NCBI GenBank assembly: GCA_052035955.1
Contig: JBPOHD010000102.1
Coordinates: 1 to 13,922, forward strand
Direction: 5' to 3'
Length of the DNA: 13,922 nt
Source of the DNA: JAEUNJ01 sp052035955
Lineage (GTDB): Bacteria > Pseudomonadota > Gammaproteobacteria > Burkholderiales > Rhodocyclaceae
Shown here: positions 1 to 6,817 of the stretch, piece after piece
Layout of the letters: each line of letters begins with the position of its first letter
Numbering within the stretch: the stretch's first letter is position 1
The notes under the pieces: model-generated
What the model was told of the DNA's origin: nothing
The model's input: the letters and a program-made list of their open reading frames with translations, nothing else
The model's database searches: none
Made by a program: the position numbers and the translations under genes

Positions 1-65
1 TGACGCCCTGACCCGGCGCCATCCACGCCACCATCGAACGAATTCTTGAAGAGGAGACCCACCCC

Positions 66-1226
66 ATGAAGCAATGGAAGACCAAGATCGCCGCCGCCCT
101 GTTCGCCCTCGGCGCCGCGGCCGCCCACGCCGACGTGAAGATCGGCATGGTCCTGCCCATGTCCGGCCCCTTCGCCGCCTACGGCAAGAACATCGAGGCC
201 GGCGCCAGGCTCTACCTGTCCCAGACCGGCAACAAGCTGGGCGGCCAGAACGTCGAGCTGATCGTCAAGGACGACACCGGCGTGGCGCCGGAAATCAGCA
301 AGCGGGTCGCCCAGGAAATGATCGTCAAGGACAAGGTGGACATCCTCGCCGGCTTCGGCCTCACCCCCGCCGGCCTGGCCGTCGCGCCCCTCTCGGCCGA
401 GGCCAAGAAGCCCATGGTGATCATGAACGCGGCCACCTCCATCATCACCACCAAGTCGCCCTACATCGTGCGCACGTCCCACACCCTGCCCCAGGACACG
501 GCGCCCATCGCCACCTGGGCGGCGAAGAACAAGATCAAGAACGTGTTCACCCTGGTCGCCGACTACGGCCCCGGCCAGGATGCCGAAGCCCAGTTCAAGA
601 AGACCTTCACCGCCGCCGGCGGCCAGATCGTCGGCGACGTGCGCTCGCCGGTCAAGAACCCCGACCGGGCCCCCTTCCTGCAGAAGATCAAGGACGTGAA
701 GCCTGACGCCGTGTTCCTGTTCCTGCCGCCGGGCGAGCAGACCATCGCCTTCGTCAAGGGCTTCGTCGAGCGCGGCCTGGACAAGGCCGGCATCAAGATC
801 ATCGCCACCGGCGACCTGACCGGCGAGGATCTGATCGACACCCTCGGCGATCACGCCATCGGCATCATCACTTCCTTCCATTACTCCGAGGCGCACAAGT
901 CGCCGGAGAACAAGGCCTTCGTGGAAGCCTTCACCAAGGCGAACCCGAAGGACCGTCCCAACTTCATGGTCGTGGCCGGCTACGACGGCATGCACCTGAT
1001 CGACGAGACGCTCAAGAAGACGGGCGGCAGCGCCGACGGCGACAAGTTCATCGCCGCCGCCAAGGGTATGAAGTGGGTCAGTCCGCGCGGCCCCATCTCC
1101 ATCGATCCGGAGACCCGCGACATCGTGCAGACCGTCTACATCCGCAAGGTGGAGAAGGTCAATGGCAAGCTGCAGAACGTCGAGTTCGACCAGATCGCCG
1201 ACGTCAAGGACCCGGGCAAGCAGTAA
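66..1226 (+). CDS. ABC transporter periplasmic substrate-binding protein, branched-chain amino acid (LivK/HAAT) type
   Basis: Binds the solute in the periplasm and delivers it to the permease pair encoded downstream. The 386-residue product opens with a signal peptide: a basic start (MKQWKTK), an alanine/leucine core and an AHA cleavage site after about residue 22. The mature protein begins DVKIGMVLPMSGPFAAYG, the classic opening of the type I periplasmic-binding fold of the LivK/HAAT family, and this fold fills the rest. Length is normal for the family. The ATG at 66 follows a GAGGAG element at 51-56. It is the first gene of an operon with livH-, livM-, livG- and livF-type genes. Relatives carry leucine/isoleucine/valine, amides, urea or aromatic acids, and nothing here fixes the ligand, so I give no symbol. 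Family assignment is very secure; specificity is unknown. Confidence 0.95.
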   Translation: MKQWKTKIAAALFALGAAAAHADVKIGMVLPMSGPFAAYGKNIEAGARLYLSQTGNKLGGQNVELIVKDDTGVAPEISKRVAQEMIVKDKVDILAGFGLTPAGLAVAPLSAEAKKPMVIMNAATSIITTKSPYIVRTSHTLPQDTAPIATWAAKNKIKNVFTLVADYGPGQDAEAQFKKTFTAAGGQIVGDVRSPVKNPDRAPFLQKIKDVKPDAVFLFLPPGEQTIAFVKGFVERGLDKAGIKIIATGDLTGEDLIDTLGDHAIGIITSFHYSEAHKSPENKAFVEAFTKANPKDRPNFMVVAGYDGMHLIDETLKKTGGSADGDKFIAAAKGMKWVSPRGPISIDPETRDIVQTVYIRKVEKVNGKLQNVEFDQIADVKDPGKQ

Positions 1227-1239
1227 GCCCCACCAGGCG

Positions 1240-1267
1240 GCGCGGCCTCCCTCCGGGGCGGCCGTGC
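1240..1267 (+). promoter_or_regulatory. Intercistronic GC-rich hairpin between binding-protein and permease genes
   Basis: GCGCGGCC (1240-1247) pairs with GGCCGTGC (1260-1267), eight pairs including one G-U, around a 12-nt loop that can pair further (CC with GG). It lies 13 nt after the stop of the binding-protein gene and just before the RBS of the livH-type gene (AGGAGA near 1277). There is no T tract, so it is not a classic intrinsic terminator. In other importer operons such hairpins protect the 5' mRNA segment or attenuate read-through so that binding protein exceeds permease. That role here is inference. Confidence 0.45.
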
Positions 1268-1286
1268 CCGCTGCCAGGAGATCTTC

Positions 1287-2144
1287 ATGACGGTGATATT
1301 CGACGGCGTCGCGTCGGGAATGCTCTTGTTCCTGATCAGCGTCGGCCTTTCGGTGACCATGGGCCTGATGAACTTCATCAACCTCGCCCACGGCGCCTTC
1401 GCCATGGTCGGCGGCTACACCTGCGCGGTGCTGCTGAACCGGGCCGGCGTGCCCTTCCTGGCTGCCCTGGTGCTGGCGACGGCGGTTACCGCGCTGGTCG
1501 GCATGGTGATGGAACGGCTGCTCTACCGCCGCCTCTACGCGTCGACGCACCTGGACCAGGTGCTTTTTTCCATCGGCCTGGTGTTCATGTCGATCTCCGG
1601 CGCCCACTTCTTCTTCGGCGCCCAGCAGCAGCCCTTCCAGGTGCCCGACTTCCTGCAGGGCCAGTTCAACCTGTCGTTCATGGACGTCGGCGTCTATCGC
1701 CTTTTCCTCGTGGTTCTCGGCCTGGCCATCGCCGGCCTGCTGCAGTGGATGGTGGTCGGCACCCGTTTCGGCGCCGAACTGCGCGCCGCCGTCGATAATC
1801 CGCGCGCAGCGCGCGGGCTCGGCATCAACGTGGACCGGGTGTTCAGCCTCACCTTCGCCCTCGGCTCGGGCCTGGCCGGCCTCGGCGGGGCGCTGGGCAT
1901 CGAGATGCTGGGGCTGGACCCGGGCTTCCCGGTCAAATGGATGGTCTACTTCCTCATCGTCGTCGCCGTCGGCGGCAGCGGCAACATCCAGGGCTCCCTG
2001 ATCGCCGCCCTGATCCTGGGCGTGACCGACGTGGCCGGCAAGTACTACGTGCCCCAGATCGGCGCCTTCGTGATCTACGCGGTCATGGTGGCCATGCTCA
2101 TCTTCCGTCCCCAGGGTCTGTTCGGCCGCCGGGCGGCGCGCTAG
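1287..2144 (+). CDS. livH: ABC transporter permease, LivH type
   Basis: One of two inner-membrane permease subunits of the importer. The 285-residue protein is almost wholly hydrophobic, with about eight predicted membrane segments. It carries the family motif in the first third (MNFINLAHGAFAMVGGY, about residues 29-45) and the cytoplasmic loop that contacts the ATPase near residues 171-185 (NPRAARGLGINVDRVF). The end, IFRPQGLFGRR, is typical of LivH. The ATG at 1287 is preceded by CAGGAGATCTTC, a good RBS. The gene ends 8 nt before the livM-type start. The symbol follows family position in the operon and does not imply leucine as substrate. Confidence 0.94.
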   Translation: MTVIFDGVASGMLLFLISVGLSVTMGLMNFINLAHGAFAMVGGYTCAVLLNRAGVPFLAALVLATAVTALVGMVMERLLYRRLYASTHLDQVLFSIGLVFMSISGAHFFFGAQQQPFQVPDFLQGQFNLSFMDVGVYRLFLVVLGLAIAGLLQWMVVGTRFGAELRAAVDNPRAARGLGINVDRVFSLTFALGSGLAGLGGALGIEMLGLDPGFPVKWMVYFLIVVAVGGSGNIQGSLIAALILGVTDVAGKYYVPQIGAFVIYAVMVAMLIFRPQGLFGRRAAR

Positions 2145-2152
2145 GAACGGCC

Positions 2153-3163
2153 ATGGAGATCAAGGACGTCAAGCCCGCCCTGGCCGCCCTGGACCTGTCG
2201 CCGCTTCGCAACGCGGCGCGCTGGCGCGCGCCGGAGTACGTGTTCTGGCTCATGCCGGTGGCCGCCTATTTCGCCTTCGGCGAGAACCTGGCCCTGCTGA
2301 GCCAGATCGCCATCACGGCGCTCTTCACCCTGTCGCTGGATCTGATCCTCGGCTATGCCGGCATCGTTTCCCTCGGCCACGCGGCCTTCTTCGGCGTCGG
2401 CGCCTATGCTGCCGGCCTGATGGCGAAATACGGCTACGGCGACCCGCTGCTGGGCCTCGCGGTGGCCGCGGGCGCCGCCGCCGCGGTCGGCTTCGTCACC
2501 AGCTTCCTGGTTCTGCGGGGCTCGGACCTGACGCGCCTGATGGTGACCCTGGGCATCTCCCTGATGCTGTTCGAGGCGGCCAACAAGGCCACCGACATCA
2601 CCGGCGGCGTGGATGGCCTGCAGGGCGTGGAGATGACGCCGCTGCTCGGCATGTTCTCCTTCGACATGTTCGGCAAGACGGCCTACATCTACAGCGTCGT
2701 CGTCCTGTTCGTCCTGTTCTGGCTGGCGCGGCGCATCACCCGCTCGCCCTTCGGCCTGGGCCTGCATGGCATCCGCCTCAACGTGGCGCGCATGCCGGCC
2801 CTGGGCACGCCGGTCAACGCCCGGCTGGTGGCCATCTACACCATCGCCGCCCTCTATGCCGGCGTCGCCGGCGCCCTGATGACCCAGACCACCCAGTTCG
2901 TCTCCATCGAGGTGCTCGGCTTCGCGCGCTCGGCGGAACTGATGCTGATCCTCGTGCTCGGCGGCACCGGCAGCCTCTACGGCGCCCTGCTCGGGACGGT
3001 GGTGTTCATGATGGCCCACCACTTCCTGGCCGACATCAACCCGCAGTACTGGCAGTTCTGGCTGGGCGCCCTGCTGGTGGTGATCGTCCTGTTCGCCAAG
3101 GGCGGCATCATGGGCGGCCTGCGCCGCATCGACGGCTGGTGGCAAGGCCGCCGGCGCGCCTGA
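2153..3163 (+). CDS. livM: ABC transporter permease, LivM type
   Basis: Second permease subunit, 336 residues. An N-terminal cytoplasmic stretch of roughly 35 residues precedes the first membrane helix. The LivM motif GYAGIVSLGHAAFFGVGAYA lies at about residues 65-84, and the ATPase-contact loop around residues 203-220 (GLHGIRLNVARMPALG). The frame stays open upstream to 1937, but that part is arginine-rich and overlaps the livH-type gene. The ATG at 2153, with AGGAACGGCC before it, gives the family N-terminus MEIKDV and an 8-nt gap from livH, so I choose it. The spacer TAGGAACGGCCATGGA closely resembles the livM-livG spacer TGAGGAACGACCATGGA. Confidence 0.93.
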   Translation: MEIKDVKPALAALDLSPLRNAARWRAPEYVFWLMPVAAYFAFGENLALLSQIAITALFTLSLDLILGYAGIVSLGHAAFFGVGAYAAGLMAKYGYGDPLLGLAVAAGAAAAVGFVTSFLVLRGSDLTRLMVTLGISLMLFEAANKATDITGGVDGLQGVEMTPLLGMFSFDMFGKTAYIYSVVVLFVLFWLARRITRSPFGLGLHGIRLNVARMPALGTPVNARLVAIYTIAALYAGVAGALMTQTTQFVSIEVLGFARSAELMLILVLGGTGSLYGALLGTVVFMMAHHFLADINPQYWQFWLGALLVVIVLFAKGGIMGGLRRIDGWWQGRRRA

Positions 3164-3172
3164 GGAACGACC

Positions 3173-3925
3173 ATGGACTACGTATTGCAGACCCGCAACC
3201 TGGCCAAGCGCTTCGGTGGCTTCGTCGCCACCAACGACGTGACGCTCAACGTGCAGGCCGGCGCGCGCCACGCGCTGATCGGACCCAACGGCGCCGGCAA
3301 GACGACGCTCATCAACCTGCTCACCGGTTTCCTGGAGCCGAGTGCCGGCTTCGTGATCCTCAAGGGCGAAAACGTCACCGGCCTGCCCCAGCACCAGCGC
3401 GTCCGCCGCGGCCTCGCGCGCACCTTCCAGATCAATCGCCTGTTCTCCGAACTGACCGTGCTCGAGTCGGTGGTCCTCGCCGTCTGCGAGCGGCGCGGCC
3501 TCGGCGGGCGCTGGTGGAAGCCGGTCGGCGCCCACGGCGAGGCGGTGGACGAGGCGGCGGAACTGCTCGCCACCCTGCGCCTGCTCGACGTGGCCCACGC
3601 CGAGACGCGCAGCCTGGCCTACGGCAAGCAACGCCTGATCGAGATCGCCCTGGCCCTGGCGGCGAAACCCAGCGTGCTGCTGCTCGACGAGCCGGCCGCC
3701 GGCGTGCCGACCAAGGAAAGCCGCGAACTGTTCGAAACCATCGCCGCCCTGCCGCGGGAGGTCACCATCCTGCTCATCGAGCACGACATGGACCTGGTCT
3801 TCCGTTTTGCCGATCGCATTTCGGTGCTCGTCGGCGGCGCCATCCTGACCGAGAACACGCCCGCGGCCATCGCCGAGGATCCGCGCGTCAAGGAGGTTTA
3901 TCTTGGGGAGGCCGCCCTTGGCTGA
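3173..3925 (+). CDS. livG: ABC transporter ATP-binding protein, LivG type
   Basis: Cytoplasmic ATPase subunit of the importer, 250 residues. Walker A is GPNGAGKT (37-44), the signature is LAYGKQ (148-153), Walker B is VLLLDEP (168-174) and the switch histidine is H204 in LIEHD. The RTFQ motif around 83-86 is typical of LivG Q-loops. The signature departs slightly from the usual LSYGEQ, with Ala for Ser and Lys for Glu, and activity is probably kept. It starts 9 nt after livM with AGGAACGACC as RBS, and its last 23 nt overlap the livF-type gene in another frame, which suggests translational coupling. Confidence 0.94.
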   Translation: MDYVLQTRNLAKRFGGFVATNDVTLNVQAGARHALIGPNGAGKTTLINLLTGFLEPSAGFVILKGENVTGLPQHQRVRRGLARTFQINRLFSELTVLESVVLAVCERRGLGGRWWKPVGAHGEAVDEAAELLATLRLLDVAHAETRSLAYGKQRLIEIALALAAKPSVLLLDEPAAGVPTKESRELFETIAALPREVTILLIEHDMDLVFRFADRISVLVGGAILTENTPAAIAEDPRVKEVYLGEAALG

Positions 3926-4625
3926 CTTGCTGACACTGGAGAACGTCTCCGCCGGCTACGGCGACGCGGTGGTCCTCGAGGATCTGTCATTCACCATGGA
4001 GGAGGGCGGCAGCCTCGCCCTGCTCGGCCGCAACGGCATGGGCAAGACGACGCTGCTGTCCACCCTCATGGGCGCCACGCGCATGCACGGCGGCCGCCTG
4101 GCCTACCTGGGCGAGGACCTGGGCATCGTGCCCGGCCACCGCCGCGCCCACCTGGGCCTGGGCTGGGTACCGCAGGAACGCGACATCTTCCCCTCCCTGA
4201 CCGTGGAGGAGAACCTGACCGTGGTCGCCCGGCCCGGCCCCTGGGACCTGGACAAGGTCTACGCCACCTTCCCGCGCCTCAAGGAACGCTCGCGCAACAT
4301 GGGCAACCAGTTGTCCGGCGGCGAGCAGCAGATGCTGGCCATGGGCCGCGCGCTGATGCTCAACCCGCGCCTGCTGCTGCTCGACGAGCCCCTCGAAGGC
4401 CTGGCGCCGCTGATCGTCTTCGAGCTGCTGGGCATCATCCGCAGGCTGGTGGAGGAGAGCGGCATGGGCGTCATCCTGGTCGAACAGCATGCCACCCAGA
4501 TCCTGCCCATCACGAAGAAGGCGATGGTGCTGGAGCGGGGCCGCCTCGTGTACCACGGCGACTGCAGCGAACTGATCGACAAGCCCTCCATGCTCGACCG
4601 CTGGCTGGGCGTCGCCGCCCACTGA
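3903..4625 (+). CDS. livF: ABC transporter ATP-binding protein, LivF type
   Basis: Second ATPase subunit, 240 residues. Walker A is GRNGMGKT (42-49), signature LSGGEQ (137-142), Walker B LLLLDEP (157-163) and switch histidine H196 in VEQH. All are intact. No ATG is available at a sensible place. The TTG at 3903 sits 6 nt after a near-perfect AAGGAGG (3890-3896) inside the end of the livG-type gene, so I choose it; a second in-frame TTG at 3918 is the alternative. With this start the gene overlaps livG by 23 nt. Weak start codons in an overlapping arrangement usually tune subunit ratio, but that is inference here. Confidence 0.93.
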   Translation: MGRPPLADLLTLENVSAGYGDAVVLEDLSFTMEEGGSLALLGRNGMGKTTLLSTLMGATRMHGGRLAYLGEDLGIVPGHRRAHLGLGWVPQERDIFPSLTVEENLTVVARPGPWDLDKVYATFPRLKERSRNMGNQLSGGEQQMLAMGRALMLNPRLLLLDEPLEGLAPLIVFELLGIIRRLVEESGMGVILVEQHATQILPITKKAMVLERGRLVYHGDCSELIDKPSMLDRWLGVAAH

Positions 4626-4645
4626 ACGCATCGGAACATCGCACC

Positions 4646-5224
4646 ATGCCCAAGACCCTAGACATCATCCACCGGGAACACCAGGCCCTGGCCGCCGTGC
4701 TCCAGGCCCTGCGCTTCGTCGTGGACGGCATCGCCGCCGGCCGCTTCGAACCCGACTTCAAGCTGCTCTCGGCCGTGCTCGACTACGCTTCCGACATGCC
4801 CGAGAAGCTGCACCACCCCAAGGAGGAGGAATTCCTCCACAAGCGCCTGCGCGAGAAATGCCCCGAGGCCGTGCCGGCCCTCGACCGGTTGGTGGAGGAC
4901 CACCGCAATTCGCCCGACGCGGTGCGCCGCCTGGCCGAGGCCCTGGTCCATTTCCAGGCCCGTGGCGCCGAAGGTTTCCCCCGCTTCGAGGCCGCCGCCC
5001 GGGAATTCGTGGCCGGAAACTTCGAACACATGAACCGGGAGGAGAAGGACGTCATGCCCCTGGCCCGAAGGGCGCTAGACGCCGCCGACTGGGCCGCGAT
5101 AGACGCGGAGTTCGAGCGCAACGCCGATCCCTGGAAGGGCGAGGCCGGGCGCTTCGAGGCGCTGTTCCACGTGATCGTGGACCTGGTGCCGGCGCCGCTG
5201 GGGCTGGGGCCGGCGGGGAACTGA
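4646..5224 (+). CDS. Hemerythrin HHE-domain protein
   Basis: A 192-residue cytoplasmic four-helix protein with hemerythrin-type metal ligands. Candidate iron-binding residues appear in the expected order: H9/H12 (IIHREH), H56/H57 with E60/E61 (HHPKEEE), H65, H86 (VEDHR) and H128 with E132 (EHMNREEKDVMP). The KLHHPKEEEFL and HMNREEKDVMPLA segments match bacterial HHE-domain proteins, which bind O2 or NO or handle iron. The C-terminal 45 residues are less recognisable. The gene begins 20 nt after the livF-type stop on the same strand with no terminator between, so co-transcription with the importer is likely, though no functional link is obvious. The RBS is weak (CGGAACA). Family is confident, role unknown. 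Confidence 0.9.
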   Translation: MPKTLDIIHREHQALAAVLQALRFVVDGIAAGRFEPDFKLLSAVLDYASDMPEKLHHPKEEEFLHKRLREKCPEAVPALDRLVEDHRNSPDAVRRLAEALVHFQARGAEGFPRFEAAAREFVAGNFEHMNREEKDVMPLARRALDAADWAAIDAEFERNADPWKGEAGRFEALFHVIVDLVPAPLGLGPAGN

Positions 5225-5431
5225 GGCGGCGGCTTCGGGATCGACGGCTTCGCAGTTTCGGCCGAGGGTGTCGGCTACCGGAGGCCCGGCAGGCGAGGCC
5301 GACCGAACCTTGACGGCTGCATCACGTAGGGATGCGGAGTGCCTGCTCGATGCATCCAGGGCACACGCGGGAAGTCGAGACCTTATCGGCTCGGTGGCGG
5401 TTTGGCATCGAGTCCGGCAACGAGGTCCGGC
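5225..5431. other. Non-coding stretch at a change in sequence character
   Basis: No credible gene or RNA is seen in these 207 bases. All open frames here are short and lack family resemblance. This is where the very strong GC-third-position bias of the importer operon stops and the gene-remnant region begins. No terminator with a T tract follows the hemerythrin gene. Confidence 0.5.
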
Positions 5432-5881
5432 ATCCTGGGCGGTCGCGCCAGGCTCGATGGCAACGGCAACTCGATCGCGCAAATGCTCGCATTGACAAAC
5501 GGCGAGGCGGCATTGATCACGGATGGCAGGTCGGTCGGCGAACTGATGCTCAGGCTGTCCAACCGCGACATTGCCAATTCGCTCGTCGCCATTCTGGGCG
5601 GCGACAGGCAGATTCCGGTTCGTTGCATGGCGGGAAATTTCAAGGCGGTCGATGGCGACTTCATGGTCGAGACCCGCGTGCTCGACACGTCCAGGGTCGG
5701 CATTCACGGTAGCGGCTATGTGGATTTCGCCGACGAATCGCTCCATCTCCGTCTGGTCTCCCAGTCCAAGGGTTTCAGCCTGGCATCGCTGCGCGGCCCC
5801 ATTGCCGTCACCGGATCGTTCAAGAACCCTGCAATGGGCGGCGTGATCGCGCGCGACATGTCGCCCCGCGTCCGGAAGTGA
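5432..5881 (+). pseudogene. AsmA-family protein, C-terminal remnant
   Basis: About 149 readable codons match the C-terminal part of AsmA-family envelope proteins. Characteristic pieces are GRARLDGNGNSIAQML, a segment ending LGGDRQIPVRC, and FSLASLRGPIAVTGSFKNP; the latter two correspond to the conserved GGDR-PIRC and SLRSPI-V-GTFK-P stretches of the family. Full proteins run to roughly 600 residues or more with an N-terminal membrane anchor. Here the 5' four-fifths is absent, and the frame upstream of 5432 does not resemble the family. The extreme C-terminus also looks shortened after SFKNPAMGG. It converges on the alternative oxidase gene 25 nt away. An open frame could start at 5339, but there is no RBS and no signal or anchor, so I call it a pseudogene. 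Confidence 0.75.
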
Positions 5882-5897
5882 TACGCACAATTCGCCC

Positions 5898-5919
5898 ACC
5901 GGGCCATCAGGAGCCCGGT
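5898..5919. terminator. Hairpin between convergent AsmA remnant and alternative oxidase
   Basis: ACCGGGC (5898-5904) and GCCCGGT (5913-5919) form a perfect 7-bp stem with an 8-nt loop. The loop contains the stop codon of the oxidase gene on the - strand. It lies in the 25-nt gap between two convergent coding ends, so a bidirectional stop is plausible. There is no T tract. Confidence 0.4.
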
Positions 5920-6518
5920 CGTTCCAGGTCGTCGGCGAATCCGTGATTGACCTCGCGGTGATGCGCCTCATCGTTACGGACCGCGATGATGACGTCGCGC
6001 AGGCGCGCGGCGGGAGCGAGCTTCCAGTAGTCGATCGCTATCGCTGGTGCCGGAACGTCAGCGTCGGTGCCATCATCGACGCCGGACAGATACTCGGTGT
6101 AGCTGCAGACCGCCTCTTCCTCCAGGTAGCCGACAAAGCGATGGGCAGTTCCCGGTGCAAGCAGATACAGCAGAAAGTAGAGGTTGTAGAACACGCCTTG
6201 CACGAGAAGCACCAGCATGCGCTCGGCGCGTGAAGGCCGGGCGACGTGGATGAAGACCATCAAATGCATGCGCTCGTTCTCGGCTTCGTCAAGCAGTGTG
6301 CGGATCCAGCCGTGATCGGTTTGCATCCGGCGCAGGGAGCGAAAATGCTGCAGGGAACCGCCGACGATTCCCGGTACCGCTGCAACCGTTTCCAGGACGA
6401 CGGCTCGATGGCCATACCGTCCGGCAAACAAGGTGTCGGCGAAAAACCGCAGAAACCTTACAAGCCCATAGGCCATCCGGTCTCTGATCCAGGTTGCGCA
6501 GGACAAGCGCGTGGTCAA
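5907..6518 (-). CDS. aox: Ubiquinol alternative oxidase (AOX), N-terminus possibly truncated
   Basis: Membrane-associated non-haem di-iron oxidase that passes electrons from ubiquinol to O2 without proton pumping and resists cyanide and NO. With the TTG at 6518 the product is 203 residues. All six iron ligands expected of the family are visible: E43 (LETVAAVPG), E82 and H85 (NERMHL), E133 (LEEEAV), E184 and H187 (NDEAHHREVNH), plus the active-site Tyr at 140. Spacing of the first four ligands matches my recollection of the trypanosomal enzyme. The start is odd: an in-frame TGA lies directly before this TTG, no Shine-Dalgarno is seen, and the first nine codons overlap the antisense FMN-reductase remnant, so the native 5' end and promoter may be gone. 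An ATG at 6476 is an alternative but would cut into conserved sequence. Bacterial relatives are slightly longer. Confidence 0.88.
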   Translation of the reverse strand: MTTRLSCATWIRDRMAYGLVRFLRFFADTLFAGRYGHRAVVLETVAAVPGIVGGSLQHFRSLRRMQTDHGWIRTLLDEAENERMHLMVFIHVARPSRAERMLVLLVQGVFYNLYFLLYLLAPGTAHRFVGYLEEEAVCSYTEYLSGVDDGTDADVPAPAIAIDYWKLAPAARLRDVIIAVRNDEAHHREVNHGFADDLERPGS

Positions 6519-6669
6519 TCAACCGGAGGTGATGACCGGCAATGCGGCACAGCGATTCGACGCGAATGGAAAGCTCATCGACGAGACGACCGGGCAGTTG
6601 ACCCAAAAGGTCATGCTCGCATTGGTGGCGCTAGCAAAAGACACGGCCACCCGAATTCATGCAGACTGA
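6490..6669 (+). pseudogene. NAD(P)H-dependent FMN reductase, C-terminal remnant
   Basis: About 59 codons in one frame read as the last third of an NADPH-dependent FMN/azo-reductase-type flavoprotein. The stretch VVNQPEVMTGNAAQRFDANG followed by LIDETT matches the family's conserved C-terminal pattern (QPE-- --A---FD--G-L-DE-T). Full proteins are about 180-190 residues with an N-terminal flavodoxin-like nucleotide loop, which is absent. Upstream of 6490 the sequence is the antisense of the alternative oxidase. The two genes thus meet back to back, both 5'-truncated. No start or RBS is available, so it is almost certainly not expressed as a working enzyme. Confidence 0.68.
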
Positions 6670-6804
6670 GCGATATTCCCATGGTTCGCCGTCTCGCGCG
6701 ACTGGCCAACCCTGGCTTCCCATCTGGTATTCGGCACGGCCTTGATGGCAGCCTTCAAGTTGCCGTCCGTCATGAATTGCGCCAGTGACGTGCGGCCCCC
6801 GTGA
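6670..6804 (+). pseudogene. Small integral-membrane protein, C-terminal remnant
   Basis: Directly after the stop of the FMN-reductase remnant, in the same frame, 44 codons read IFPWFAVSRDWPTLASHLVF and then GTALMAAFKL before ending at a TGA at 6802. A Pro-Trp pair, then DWPTL, then a hydrophobic helix resembles the final membrane helix of small uncharacterised membrane proteins that I recall from proteobacteria. I cannot name the family reliably. No start codon or RBS suits it. The opposite strand here is also open as an extension of shadow frames, but that reading has no recognisable features. Confidence 0.35.
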
Positions 6805-6817
6805 AAGAACCATCCGG

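Noticed and set aside
1937..2152. N-terminal extension of the LivM-type protein
   Set aside because: The extension is arginine/proline-rich, lies inside the livH gene in another frame, and the ATG at 2153 has an RBS and family-like start.
2141..3784. 547-codon open frame on the - strand opposite the livM and livG genes
   Set aside because: It is rich in Gln, His, Glu, Arg and Ala with no domain, a mirror of GC-biased codons in strongly supported + strand genes.
5190..5220. GC-rich inverted repeat at the end of the hemerythrin gene as terminator
   Set aside because: The arms (GCCGGC) are short, lie inside the coding region and lack a T tract; expected by chance in such GC-rich coding sequence.
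5075..5971. 298-codon - strand frame
   Set aside because: Overlaps three better-supported features and has no family resemblance or proper start.
6246..6788. 180-codon + strand frame opposite the alternative oxidase
   Set aside because: Its first half is the antisense of the oxidase, which carries all iron ligands; the rest is out of frame with the FMN-reductase remnant.
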